A stretch of 19,030 bases of DNA from UBA3537 sp965657165 (GCA_965657165.1 CBFHNG010000035.1:1-19030), one strand, 5' to 3'; positions 6,735 through 14,097 are shown, counted from the first letter of the stretch. Program-made: numbers and translations. Notes: generated from the sequence alone by a model not told the origin.

Positions 6735-7580
6735 ATGAAATCAGAAAATTACAATAAAAATTTAAGCCTCAACTGCAAAGGACAACTCATAGACTTGAGC
6801 ACACCAAAAGTCATGGGGATTTTAAATATTACCCCTGATTCTTTTTATGATGGCGGTCAATTTAAAGACTCAAAAAGTATTTTAGTACAAACTGAAAAAC
6901 TCATTTCTGAAGGCGCAACATTCGTTGATGTTGGCGCGTATAGTTCTCGCCCAGGTGCAGATTTTGTTTCTGAAAACGAAGAACTCCACAGAATTATTCC
7001 TGTTGTAGAACTCATTCTCAAACATTTCCCGAAGACTTTAATTTCTATAGATAGTTTTCGTGCAAATGTTATTCGTGAATGTGTAAATGCTGGTGCCGTC
7101 ATTTCAAATGATATTTCTGCGGGGCATTTGGATAATCAAATGATGAAAACCATTGGCGAATTGGGAATTCCTTATATCATGATGCATATGAGAGGAACTC
7201 CACAAACGATGCAAAACCTAACACATTACGACCATTTTATTACTGAAATTTTTAACTATTTTTCGGAACGGATACAACTTGCAAAGCAACATCAAATTAT
7301 GGATGTTGTTATTGATCCGGGATTTGGATTTGCAAAAACATTATCTCAAAATTATGAACTGCTTGGAAAATTGGAGTTTTTCCAAAACCTCAACTGCCCT
7401 ATGCTTTGTGGTGTTTCAAGAAAATCAATGATATATAAAACCTTAAATTGTCTTCCAAAAGAAGCTCTAAATGGAACTACAGCCTTAAATATGGTGTCTC
7501 TAATGAATGGCGCAAATATTCTTCGGGTTCACGATGTAAAGGAAGCCCTAGAATGTGTCAAGTTGTTCAATCAGCTCTAG
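6735..7580 (+). CDS. folP: Dihydropteroate synthase
   Basis: Cytoplasmic folate-pathway enzyme (281 residues) condensing 6-hydroxymethyl-dihydropterin diphosphate with p-aminobenzoate; the target of sulfonamides. The TIM-barrel hallmarks are all present: MGILNITPDSFYDGG (27-41), DVGAYSSRPGA (65-75, the sulfonamide-sensitive loop), SIDSF (104-108), SNDISAG (124-130), MHMRGTPQTMQ (150-160), DPGFGFAK (194-201), GVSRKS (226-231) and RVHD (264-267). Nothing in the conserved loops suggests a sulfonamide-resistant Sul-type variant, though this cannot be judged reliably by eye. It diverges from the DUF1599 operon and is followed closely by cdaA in the same direction, so the two are probably co-transcribed. 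The ATG at 6735 is the only good start. Confidence 0.95.
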   Translation: MKSENYNKNLSLNCKGQLIDLSTPKVMGILNITPDSFYDGGQFKDSKSILVQTEKLISEGATFVDVGAYSSRPGADFVSENEELHRIIPVVELILKHFPKTLISIDSFRANVIRECVNAGAVISNDISAGHLDNQMMKTIGELGIPYIMMHMRGTPQTMQNLTHYDHFITEIFNYFSERIQLAKQHQIMDVVIDPGFGFAKTLSQNYELLGKLEFFQNLNCPMLCGVSRKSMIYKTLNCLPKEALNGTTALNMVSLMNGANILRVHDVKEALECVKLFNQL

Positions 7581-7623
7581 AGGTTTCGATAATATTAGTA
7601 TCTTTATTCAAATTTTAAGTTTA

Positions 7624-8412
7624 GTGGAAATTTTTAAAGACCTTTTGAATTTTAATGTTCTTGATGCCATCGATATTGTTCTTGTGGCGCTTTTGCTATA
7701 CTATGTATACAAACTCATTCGTGGAACAGTAGCCATAAATATTTTTATTGGAATTGTGATATTTTACCTCTTTTTCCTGCTTGTTGATGCGCTTCAAATG
7801 CGCATGCTTTCTACAATTCTTGGGGGGTTTATGAGTGTTGGTATAATTGCGCTTATTGTTGTTTTTCAACCTGAAATAAGGAAATTTTTACTGATGATTG
7901 GTTCTACAAATTTTGGTAAAAAAAGTGGCATTTTAGGGCAATTTAAATTTTTGTCAAATACGGTGAGTGGGAATACCACAAATGCAGACACCATTGTTGA
8001 TGCTTGTGTAAAGATGGGGAGCACAAAAACTGGTGCATTGCTAGTTATTGAGCGCAATAATAACTTAGATTTTTTAGTTGAAACCGGAGATGAGATGAAC
8101 ATCAAAGTGACTCAACCTATTTTGGAAAGTATTTTTTTTAAAAACAGCCCCCTTCACGATGGTGCCATCATCATTGCTAATAATATCATTAAAGCCACAC
8201 GTGTTATTTTGCCTGTAACCAACAAAAAAGACATTCCCAATCGTTTTGGGCTTCGTCATAGAGCAGCCATTGGAATTACTGAAAAAACAGACGCTATTGC
8301 TGTTGTTGTTAGTGAAGAATCCGGACAAATTTCTTATATGAATAATGGCGAGTTTGTTCTTTTTAGCAACACTCAAGAATTAAAAGAAAAACTCAAGGCA
8401 GACCTAGCTTAA
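7624..8412 (+). CDS. cdaA: Diadenylate cyclase (c-di-AMP synthase)
   Basis: Membrane-anchored enzyme making cyclic di-AMP from two ATP, a messenger linked to osmolyte transport and envelope homeostasis. Three N-terminal transmembrane helices come first (DIVLVALLLYYVYKL, INIFIGIVIFYLFFLLV, GGFMSVGIIALIVVF), followed by the DAC domain. It contains the two diagnostic motifs HDGA (DGA at 179-181) and RHR (211-213) in GLRHRAAIG. I place the start at the GTG at 7624 (262 residues) because flavobacterial homologues, as I recall them, begin just before the LNFNVLDAID segment. An ATG at 7555 in the same frame would add 23 poorly conserved residues and overlap folP by 26 bases. I found no YbbR-like partner gene downstream. 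The 3' end overlaps the convergent ABC exporter gene by nine bases. Confidence 0.92.
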   Translation: MEIFKDLLNFNVLDAIDIVLVALLLYYVYKLIRGTVAINIFIGIVIFYLFFLLVDALQMRMLSTILGGFMSVGIIALIVVFQPEIRKFLLMIGSTNFGKKSGILGQFKFLSNTVSGNTTNADTIVDACVKMGSTKTGALLVIERNNNLDFLVETGDEMNIKVTQPILESIFFKNSPLHDGAIIIANNIIKATRVILPVTNKKDIPNRFGLRHRAAIGITEKTDAIAVVVSEESGQISYMNNGEFVLFSNTQELKEKLKADLA

Positions 8413-10176
8413 TTCTTTTTCTTTTGAAAATTGGGCTTCATACAACCCTCTGTAAACACCTTCATTATTTTTAAGAAGCGATTTGTGTGTGCCAAATTCT
8501 ACAATTTCACCTTTCTCCATCACAATAATTTTATCGGCATTTTGAATGGTAGCCAACCTATGAGCAATAATTATAGACGTTCTCCCTTTGGTGATTTTTC
8601 GTGTTGCTTCTTGAATTAATTGCTCAGAATAAGTGTCAATAGAAGCAGTAGCTTCGTCTAGGATCAAAAGTTTTGGGTTGATGATATAGGCCCGTAAAAA
8701 AGAAATCAATTGGCGCTGCCCAACAGAGAGCATTGTACCACGCTCCTTAACATTGTATTGATACCCCCCTGGTAACGACATTATAAAATCATGAATGCCA
8801 ATTTCTTTGGCAGCGGTTTTAACATCTGAAAGAGTGTATTTTGGATGGCCTAAAGTGATGTTATAAAAAATGGTATCAGCAAATAAAAATACGTCTTGAA
8901 GTACCACGGCTACATTTTTCCTCAAAGACTTTAAAGAAAAAGATGTAATTGGTGTTTTATCAAATAAAATAGCCCCAGAATCAATATCATAAAAACGGTT
9001 CAAAAGATTAATTATTGTTGTTTTTCCAGCCCCTGTAGACCCTACAAGTGCAACCGTTTGACCAGCTTCTGCTTGAAATGAAATATTTTTCAAAACGGGC
9101 TCATTCTCAACATAAGAAAAACAAACATTTTTAAATTCAATATCTCCTGTAAAATCTGTTAGTTGTTGAGCGCCAAGATCGTCTATATTGGATTCTGTAT
9201 CTAAAATTTTAAATACTCGGTCTGCGGCAACCATACCCATTTGAAGCGTATTAAATTTATTGGCAATCTGATGTAAGGGTCTAAAAATCATAGGGACCAT
9301 CATGATAAATGCTGCCAAATCGCCAACAGATGCCGTTTGTTCAAAAATGACATTCAAGCCACCAAGCCAAATTACAGTTCCAAGAGTGATTGACGATAAT
9401 AATTCGGCGATGGGAAAGAATACAGAATTGTACCACACTGTTTTAATCCAGCCTTTTTTGTGGCGTTCATTGATTTCTTTAAAACGCTGATACTCAATTG
9501 TTTCTCGAGCAAAAAGTTGAACTATTTTCATTCCCGTTAGACGTTCTTGTACAAAAGAGTTCAAATTTGAAACTTCATTACGCACCTCTTCAAAGGCCTT
9601 TTTCATGTGCTTTTGAAAAATTTTAGTCGCTATTAAAACGATGGGGAGCGTACAAAATACAATGATACTCAAATGCCAATTCATATAAACCATAACAGAG
9701 CCGACAACAAGCATTTTTAGAATATCACTAAAAATCATAAAAAGTCCTTCACCAAAAATATCGGCAATACGCTCCATATCAGTAACCGTTCTTGTCAATA
9801 GAACCCCAACAGAAGAATTGTCAAAATATTTCATTTTAAAGCCCAAAATCTGCTTAAATAATTTGATTCTAATATCGCGAACAACAGACTGTCCAAGCCA
9901 ACTCGCATAATAAATAAAGAATAGGTTGCAAATAACTTCTAGAAAAAGTAAAACAAGCATCCAAATGATGTATTTCAAAAATCCGGGCTGTACTTGTTGT
10001 TCGATATTTTGATCCATGGCAAGCTGCAACACTTTTGGGCGAAGAGCACCAAAAATTGCTAAACCAAAAACTGTAATAAGCGCAAAAATAAAGACCATAT
10101 AATAGCGTTTTGTGTAGCCCAAAAGTCGGCCAAACAAGTGTGCATCGAAGGCTATATTCTTGTTGTTTTTAGACAT
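8404..10176 (-). CDS. ABC exporter, MsbA/MdlB-like half transporter
   Basis: Fused membrane and ATPase half transporter (590 residues), expected to work as a dimer in the inner membrane. The transmembrane domain spans about 20-320 with roughly six helices. The ATPase domain starts at about 345 (IEFKNVCFSY). Walker A is GSTGAGKTT (379-387), the Q-loop Q427, the ABC signature LSVGQRQ (483-489), Walker B LLILDEA with D507 and catalytic E508, and the H-loop H539. The ABC signature has V where LSGGQ has its first G, a substitution seen in other exporters. Substrate is unknown. Lipid, peptide and multidrug export are all possible, and this architecture alone cannot separate them. The start overlaps the truA stop by eight bases, so the pair is probably co-translated. 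The 3' end overlaps cdaA on the opposite strand. Confidence 0.92.
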   Translation of the reverse strand: MSKNNKNIAFDAHLFGRLLGYTKRYYMVFIFALITVFGLAIFGALRPKVLQLAMDQNIEQQVQPGFLKYIIWMLVLLFLEVICNLFFIYYASWLGQSVVRDIRIKLFKQILGFKMKYFDNSSVGVLLTRTVTDMERIADIFGEGLFMIFSDILKMLVVGSVMVYMNWHLSIIVFCTLPIVLIATKIFQKHMKKAFEEVRNEVSNLNSFVQERLTGMKIVQLFARETIEYQRFKEINERHKKGWIKTVWYNSVFFPIAELLSSITLGTVIWLGGLNVIFEQTASVGDLAAFIMMVPMIFRPLHQIANKFNTLQMGMVAADRVFKILDTESNIDDLGAQQLTDFTGDIEFKNVCFSYVENEPVLKNISFQAEAGQTVALVGSTGAGKTTIINLLNRFYDIDSGAILFDKTPITSFSLKSLRKNVAVVLQDVFLFADTIFYNITLGHPKYTLSDVKTAAKEIGIHDFIMSLPGGYQYNVKERGTMLSVGQRQLISFLRAYIINPKLLILDEATASIDTYSEQLIQEATRKITKGRTSIIIAHRLATIQNADKIIVMEKGEIVEFGTHKSLLKNNEGVYRGLYEAQFSKEKELS

Positions 10177-10915
10177 GAAAAATGGAATCAGGGTAAATTA
10201 TTTCACTCAAATACAAACCTTTGGCCGGAGCTGATGCCCCTGCATTTGAACGGTCTTTAGATTGAATAATCTTGTGAAACTCTTCCAACGAAGTTTTATG
10301 ATTTCCAACATCGAGAAGTGTTCCTACAATGGCACGTACCATATTTCTTAAAAAACGATCGGCGCTTATTTTAAATACTAATGTATTTTTTTCTTTAGTC
10401 CAATAGGCCTCGGAAATAGAACAAATGTATGTTTTTACGTCTGAGTGTGCTCTGGAAAAACATTGAAAATCTGAATATTCCAAAAGTAGTTTTGAGGCCT
10501 TATTCATCAGATCGATGTCTAAATTTTTATTGTAATAATAAGCACCATCAACATTAAAAACATCTTTTACTGTTGCTATTTTGTAAAAATAGGTTCTTTG
10601 GGTAGCATCAAATCTTGCATGAGCATCATCCTTCACTTGTTGGATATGATGTACTGCAATATCTTTTGGTAAAAAAGAATTCAATTTATAAGTTAAATCA
10701 TCCAAATCAATAGAACTATTAAAATCAAAATGAGCCACCATTTTTACAGCATGTACTCCAGCATCTGTTCGCCCTGCGCCCATTGTAGTGGTTGGTTTTT
10801 TGAGCAAGATTGAAAGCGCTTTATCCAAAATAGATTGTACTGTAATGGCATTGGGCTGTACTTGCCAACCATGATAATCGGTTCCATTATAGGAAAGTTC
10901 TATGAAATATCTCAA
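10169..10915 (-). CDS. truA: tRNA pseudouridine(38-40) synthase TruA
   Basis: Isomerises uridines 38-40 in the anticodon stem-loop of many tRNAs. The protein shows YNGTDYHGWQVQPNAITVQ at the N-terminus, the catalytic aspartate D51 in GAGRTDAGVHA, the YFYKI strand after ATQR, and FLRNMVRAIVGTLL in the C-terminal half. I choose the TTG at 10915 (248 residues, reading MRYFIELSYNGT) over the in-frame ATG at 10948. The family begins at this point, and a TAnnTTTG promoter box lies at 10953..10946, so the ATG would overlap the promoter and precede the transcription start. The gene heads a two-gene unit with the ABC exporter (8-base overlap) and diverges from the phosphoesterase gene. Confidence 0.93.
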   Translation of the reverse strand: MRYFIELSYNGTDYHGWQVQPNAITVQSILDKALSILLKKPTTTMGAGRTDAGVHAVKMVAHFDFNSSIDLDDLTYKLNSFLPKDIAVHHIQQVKDDAHARFDATQRTYFYKIATVKDVFNVDGAYYYNKNLDIDLMNKASKLLLEYSDFQCFSRAHSDVKTYICSISEAYWTKEKNTLVFKISADRFLRNMVRAIVGTLLDVGNHKTSLEEFHKIIQSKDRSNAGASAPAKGLYLSEIIYPDSIFHV

Positions 10916-10925
10916 GCTAATTTGA

Positions 10926-10933
10926 TACTTTTG
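10926..10933 (+). promoter_or_regulatory. Possible -7 box for the phosphoesterase gene
   Basis: TACTTTTG is an exact match to TAnnTTTG, 60 bases before the ATG at 10994. There is no clear TTG about 19 bases upstream, so the assignment is weak. Its footprint overlaps that of the minus-strand truA promoter and the truA 5' end. Confidence 0.35.
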
Positions 10934-10945
10934 TTTGTGAAAAAA

Positions 10946-10953
10946 CAAAGATA
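10946..10953 (-). promoter_or_regulatory. -7 box of the truA promoter
   Basis: On the minus strand TATCTTTG matches TAnnTTTG exactly. Transcription would start near 10940, giving a leader of about 25 nt before the TTG start of truA at 10915. No convincing -33 TTG is seen. Confidence 0.45.
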
Positions 10954-10993
10954 AGACTTTGAAGCGAAACCCTTTTTGTGTTTTAATAAATCC

Positions 10994-11506
10994 ATGAAAA
11001 AAATACTATTACTTTCCGACACCCATGGATACATTGGGGATGAAATTTTAAAACATGTACAAAAAGCAGATGAAGTTTGGCATGCGGGAGATATTGGTGA
11101 TTTAGAGGTTACCGATGCAATTAAAAAACTGAAACCCTTGCGAGCAGTTTATGGAAACATTGATAATGCAAAGGCGCGCCTAGAGTTTCCTTTGCATCAA
11201 AAATTTACTATTGAAGGTGTACGTGTTTGGATGACACACATTGGGGGCTACCCAAATCGGTATTCTAAAATAGTCCGAGAGGAAATTCAGCAACAACCCC
11301 CAGATTTATTTATTGCTGGGCATTCCCATATTCTCAAAGTTATGCACGACAAAAAACTAAATCTTTTGCACATGAATCCTGGTGCAGTTGGTATACACGG
11401 TTTTCATAAGGTTCGAACAATGCTTCGTTTTGAAGTTTCAAATGGGAAAATTCAACATTTAGAAGTCATTGAATTTGAAAGAAGAATACAAAAAAACCCT
11501 AACTAA
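10994..11506 (+). CDS. YfcE/MJ0936-like metallophosphoesterase
   Basis: Calcineurin-like phosphodiesterase of the small YfcE/MJ0936 class, 170 residues. The dinuclear metal ligands are all visible: D9 and H11 (LSDTHG), D33 (HAGDIGD), N55 (GNID), H82 (MTHIGG), and H110/H112 (GHSH). The NPGAVG segment (128-133) near the C-terminus is typical of the group. Characterised relatives hydrolyse phosphodiesters such as bis-p-nitrophenyl phosphate, but the physiological substrate is unknown. With a c-di-AMP synthase about 2.6 kb away it is tempting to suggest nucleotide turnover, but there is no direct evidence. I use the ATG at 10994 because MKKILLLSDTHG is the family N-terminus; a TTG at 10976 is possible but less likely. 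The stop codon lies inside the loop of the terminator hairpin that follows. Confidence 0.9.
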   Translation: MKKILLLSDTHGYIGDEILKHVQKADEVWHAGDIGDLEVTDAIKKLKPLRAVYGNIDNAKARLEFPLHQKFTIEGVRVWMTHIGGYPNRYSKIVREEIQQQPPDLFIAGHSHILKVMHDKKLNLLHMNPGAVGIHGFHKVRTMLRFEVSNGKIQHLEVIEFERRIQKNPN

Positions 11507-11519
11507 GTCAGGGTTTTTT
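11491..11519. terminator. Bidirectional terminator, stop codon in the loop
   Basis: Perfect 10-bp arms AAAAAACCCT (11491-11500) and AGGGTTTTTT (11510-11519) enclose a 9-base loop that contains the TAA stop of the phosphoesterase gene. The A and T tracts on both sides let it act for the plus-strand phosphoesterase and also for the minus-strand DUF4293 gene ending at 11549. Confidence 0.85.
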
Positions 11520-11548
11520 CTCGCACTAATACTACTAAGATAATAGGT

Positions 11549-11956
11549 TTATCTCAATCGATCTACTGATTTTACGAGTGCTTCATCCTTTTTAATGGCT
11601 TTATTGGCTAAAACCAATAATACGATAGAAATAATAGGAAGAATTAACCCAATACCTTTCTCTGCATGTTCTAATGCTCCAGGTAAGTTAAGAAATCGAT
11701 ATACAAACAATCCTAGTAAAATTAAGTTTAATATGATATTAAGGCGGCAAACTACAAACTGAGTTTGACGTGATTTGAACTGAAATATAGCAACAACAGC
11801 TAATACTGTAGAGGCCATAAATAAAATAAAATACTCTGTTGAATCGATCGCAAAATAGGATTCATTAGCATTTGTCCAGAGTGGTAACAAAAAAGGGAGG
11901 ACACCCGAACAGAGAGATGCTAGAATAATATATATCGTTTGAATTCTTTGAAGCAT
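11549..11956 (-). CDS. DUF4293 membrane protein
   Basis: Small integral membrane protein of 135 residues with about four hydrophobic helices (approximately 6-26, 43-60, 70-90, 101-118), a short polar loop after the first, and a basic C-terminal tail ending DRLR. It matches the DUF4293 family of Bacteroidota, which starts with M-x-Q-R-I-Q-T-I-Y; no function is known. I place the start at the ATG at 11956 because that gives the family N-terminus and because a TAnnTTTG box lies just upstream at 11982..11975. An in-frame ATG at 12040 would add 28 atypical residues and lie upstream of the promoter. The gene diverges from rho and converges with the phosphoesterase. I recall DUF4293 genes next to rho in other Flavobacteriaceae, but cannot check it here. 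Confidence 0.85.
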   Translation of the reverse strand: MLQRIQTIYIILASLCSGVLPFLLPLWTNANESYFAIDSTEYFILFMASTVLAVVAIFQFKSRQTQFVVCRLNIILNLILLGLFVYRFLNLPGALEHAEKGIGLILPIISIVLLVLANKAIKKDEALVKSVDRLR

Positions 11957-11974
11957 TATTATTTTTTGAGGAAT

Positions 11975-11982
11975 CAAATGTA
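11975..11982 (-). promoter_or_regulatory. -7 box of the DUF4293 promoter
   Basis: On the minus strand TACATTTG matches TAnnTTTG exactly, 18 bases before the ATG at 11956. The upstream region is A/T-rich with no clean TTG. It supports the short form of the gene. Confidence 0.45.
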
Positions 11983-12178
11983 GTAGTTTCTTTTTTATTA
12001 TTTTAAATAATTTATTAAAAATATTGTTGTATAATTGCACTATATAAATACGAAGGCACTCTTAAAGCTTTCATTGATTTTCACTTTATTATCAATTATT
12101 TCATTTTAAAATAATCCTCACAAAATTTGTTGCTTGCAACATAAACCAATTTAAAACTCATTAAATACTTAACAAACA

Positions 12179-13744
12179 ATGTTTGAAATTTCACAATTAA
12201 AAGAGAAAAAACTGCCTGAATTACAGGAAATTGCAAAAAATTTAAATGTCCCAAAATTCAGAAGCTTAAAAAAATTAGACCTGATTTATCAAATTTTGGA
12301 TGTTCAGGCGGCCAGTCCAACGACTGAAACAAAGGAAGAGCCAAAAAGACCTCAAAAACAAAAACGTGAGCGCATCAACAAATCCACAGAAAATCAGCAA
12401 CAAAACAATAATGCTGACCATTCTAAGGATAAAAATCAAAAAAATAACCCCAATAAGAATTCGTCTAAAGAAAATGCTACTGTTAATGAGCAACAAAACA
12501 AGCCAAAACAGCAAAAGCAACAAAAACATAATAACGGACAAAACCATAAAAAGAATAACAACCATCAACGCAAAGAAAATAACGGTAACAAAGACAATAG
12601 AAACCGTTACAAAGAACCAGACTTTGAATTTGATGCGATTATAGAAAGTGAAGGTGTTTTGGACGTGATGTCCGATGGCTATGGATTTTTAAGATCTTCA
12701 GACTACAACTATTTGTCATCTCCAGATGATATTTATGTATCACAATCACAAATTCGTTTATTTGGATTAAAAAATGGAGATACGGTACTGGGACATGTAC
12801 GCCCTCCAAAAGAAGGTGAAAAATATTTCCCTCTTATTAGAGTAAGTAAAATCAATGGATTAGACCCACAAGTGGTGCGCGATCGCGTAGCATTTGAGCA
12901 CTTGACACCTCTTTTTCCACAAGAAAAATTCAATATTGCTGAAAAACAAAGTACCATTTCAACTCGAATTATGGATTTGTTTTCGCCCATTGGAAAAGGC
13001 CAGCGTGGTATGATTGTATCGCAACCCAAAACAGGTAAAACCATGCTTTTGAAAGATGTGGCCAATGCTATTGCCGCCAATCATCCAGAGGTGTATCAAA
13101 TGATTCTTCTCATTGACGAACGTCCTGAGGAAGTTACCGATATGCAACGGAATGTACAAGGGGAAGTGATTGCTTCTACTTTTGATAAAGAAGCGCACGA
13201 ACATGTCAAAATTGCCAATATTGTTTTAGAAAAAGCAAAGCGACTGGTAGAATGTGGCTATGATGTGGTGATTCTTTTGGATTCCATCACACGATTGGCA
13301 CGGGCCTATAACACCGTACAACCCGCTTCTGGTAAAATATTGAGTGGTGGTGTCGATGCCAATGCCTTACACAAACCCAAACGCTTTTTTGGGGCGGCTA
13401 GAAAAATTGAAAATGGGGGTTCGTTGTCCATTATTGCTACCGCACTAACGGAAACAGGTTCTAAAATGGACGAGGTTATTTTTGAAGAATTTAAAGGTAC
13501 AGGAAACATGGAACTACAGTTGGATCGTAAAATCTCCAACCGCCGTATTTTCCCTGCGATTGACCTGACCTCATCGAGTACACGACGAGACGACCTGTTG
13601 TTGGACGAAAAAACGGTACAACGTATGTGGGTGATGCGCAAATACTTGGCGGACATGAACCCTGTTGAAGCGATGGAATTTATTAATGACCGCTTTAAAC
13701 AAACCCGAAACAACGAAGAGTTTTTGATTTCCATGAATGGGTAA
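12179..13744 (+). CDS. rho: Transcription termination factor Rho
   Basis: Hexameric RNA helicase that ends transcription at Rho-dependent sites; 521 residues against 419 in E. coli. Order: Rho N-terminal helical domain (about 1-43), a disordered insertion (about 45-148) dominated by Asn, Gln and Lys, the cold-shock-like RNA-binding domain (about 155-235, with SDGYGFLRSSDYNYL and DDIYVSQSQI), and the RecA-like motor. Motor motifs: Walker A PKTGKT (283-288), DERPEEVTDM (313-322), Walker B VVILLD with D368, SITRLARAYN (369-378), and SGGVDANALHKPKRFFGAAR (389-408). Everything catalytic is intact. The 138-220 base leader has no exact TAnnTTTG; the nearest is AAAATTTG at 12122-12129. A small palindrome GTTGC-TT-GCAAC lies at 12129-12140, so control of rho is unresolved. 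A strong hairpin terminator follows. Confidence 0.97.
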   Translation: MFEISQLKEKKLPELQEIAKNLNVPKFRSLKKLDLIYQILDVQAASPTTETKEEPKRPQKQKRERINKSTENQQQNNNADHSKDKNQKNNPNKNSSKENATVNEQQNKPKQQKQQKHNNGQNHKKNNNHQRKENNGNKDNRNRYKEPDFEFDAIIESEGVLDVMSDGYGFLRSSDYNYLSSPDDIYVSQSQIRLFGLKNGDTVLGHVRPPKEGEKYFPLIRVSKINGLDPQVVRDRVAFEHLTPLFPQEKFNIAEKQSTISTRIMDLFSPIGKGQRGMIVSQPKTGKTMLLKDVANAIAANHPEVYQMILLIDERPEEVTDMQRNVQGEVIASTFDKEAHEHVKIANIVLEKAKRLVECGYDVVILLDSITRLARAYNTVQPASGKILSGGVDANALHKPKRFFGAARKIENGGSLSIIATALTETGSKMDEVIFEEFKGTGNMELQLDRKISNRRIFPAIDLTSSSTRRDDLLLDEKTVQRMWVMRKYLADMNPVEAMEFINDRFKQTRNNEEFLISMNG

Positions 13745-13759
13745 TCAACACTAAACCAT

Positions 13760-13788
13760 AAAAAAAACCTCCAATGGAGGTTTTTTTT
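13760..13788 (+). terminator. Rho-independent terminator of rho
   Basis: Perfect 13-bp arms, AAAAAAAACCTCC (13760-13772) and GGAGGTTTTTTTT (13776-13788), with the three-base loop AAT, starting 16 bases after the rho stop. The arms run into A and T tracts on either side, so it can also stop minus-strand transcription. Confidence 0.9.
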
Positions 13789-13797
13789 GGTGATAAC

Positions 13798-13913
13798 GGT
13801 TTGTATATGAAAAGTAGCGGGTTTTAACTTATTAAACTGTCAGATAGCACCAACCTGTAATTTATAGTTTTACGTTTCAAAATAACACTTAAACCGCTAT
13901 TGCTAATACACAA
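13798..13913. repeat. MITE-like element with TAGCGG/CCGCTA arms
   Basis: An approximately 115-base non-coding stretch bounded by imperfect inverted repeats. The left arm (13801-13824) runs TTGTATATGAAAAGTAGCGG and a GTTT; the right arm (13891-13913) starts AAACCGCTATTGCTAATACA. Their cores TAGCGG (13815-13820) and CCGCTA (13894-13899) are exact complements, and the flanking TGTAT/ATACA also pair. The shape, and the words TAGCGG and CCGCTATTGC near a TGTAT/ATACA border, resemble short dispersed repeats I remember from other Flavobacteriaceae genomes, but I cannot verify copy number from one window. Confidence 0.5.
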
Positions 13914-13936
13914 TTTTCTCTGCTGGCTTTATTCCA

Positions 13937-14097
13937 TTACTCCCAAAACTTTTTTAGATAATCATCAAACACAAAAACTCTGTTTCGATTATAGTCTGCC
14001 CTACTTTAGATAAATAGAAAGTCACATCAAAACGAAAGTTCGCTTTAAAAAAAATTTGACAATGTATAATATCGAATGTATGCTGTAGGTCATTCAT
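13937..14097 (-). pseudogene. Possible decayed gene fragment or tiny ORF
   Basis: The only coding-like signal in the gap between rho and rpsT. On the minus strand an ATG at 14097 opens 47 codons to a TAA at 13954, beginning MNDLQHTFDII and including FRFDVTFYLSKVG. Around 14000 a second frame takes over and reads ADYNRNRVFVFDDYLKKFWE before a TAA at 13937, which has the composition of a genuine protein C-terminus. The two segments would join with a single frameshift. A TATATTTG box on the minus strand (14141..14134) could drive it. I recognise no family. It may be a remnant of a lost gene or chance; the rest of 13914-14155 shows nothing else. Confidence 0.25.

Noticed and set aside
6735..7580. 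Possibility that folP is an acquired sulfonamide-resistance gene (sul)
   Set aside because: It has a housekeeping context and local base composition, standard DHPS motifs, and no mobile-element flanks.
12129..12140. GTTGC-TT-GCAAC palindrome upstream of rho as a riboswitch or operator
   Set aside because: Five base pairs with a two-base centre is expected by chance; mentioned only within the rho entry.
12300..12644. Long open frames on both strands inside the Rho insertion
   Set aside because: They arise from the A-rich Asn/Gln/Lys codons of rho. The peptides are runs of Lys/Ile/Thr or Leu/Val/Ile with no family features.
12733..13734. Several minus-strand frames opposite rho
   Set aside because: Antisense to the conserved motor domain; Ser/Arg-rich without recognisable motifs.
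14018..14035. Short hairpin CGAA-AG-TTCG in the rho-rpsT gap
   Set aside because: Only four core base pairs without a T tract; too weak to call a terminator or operator.
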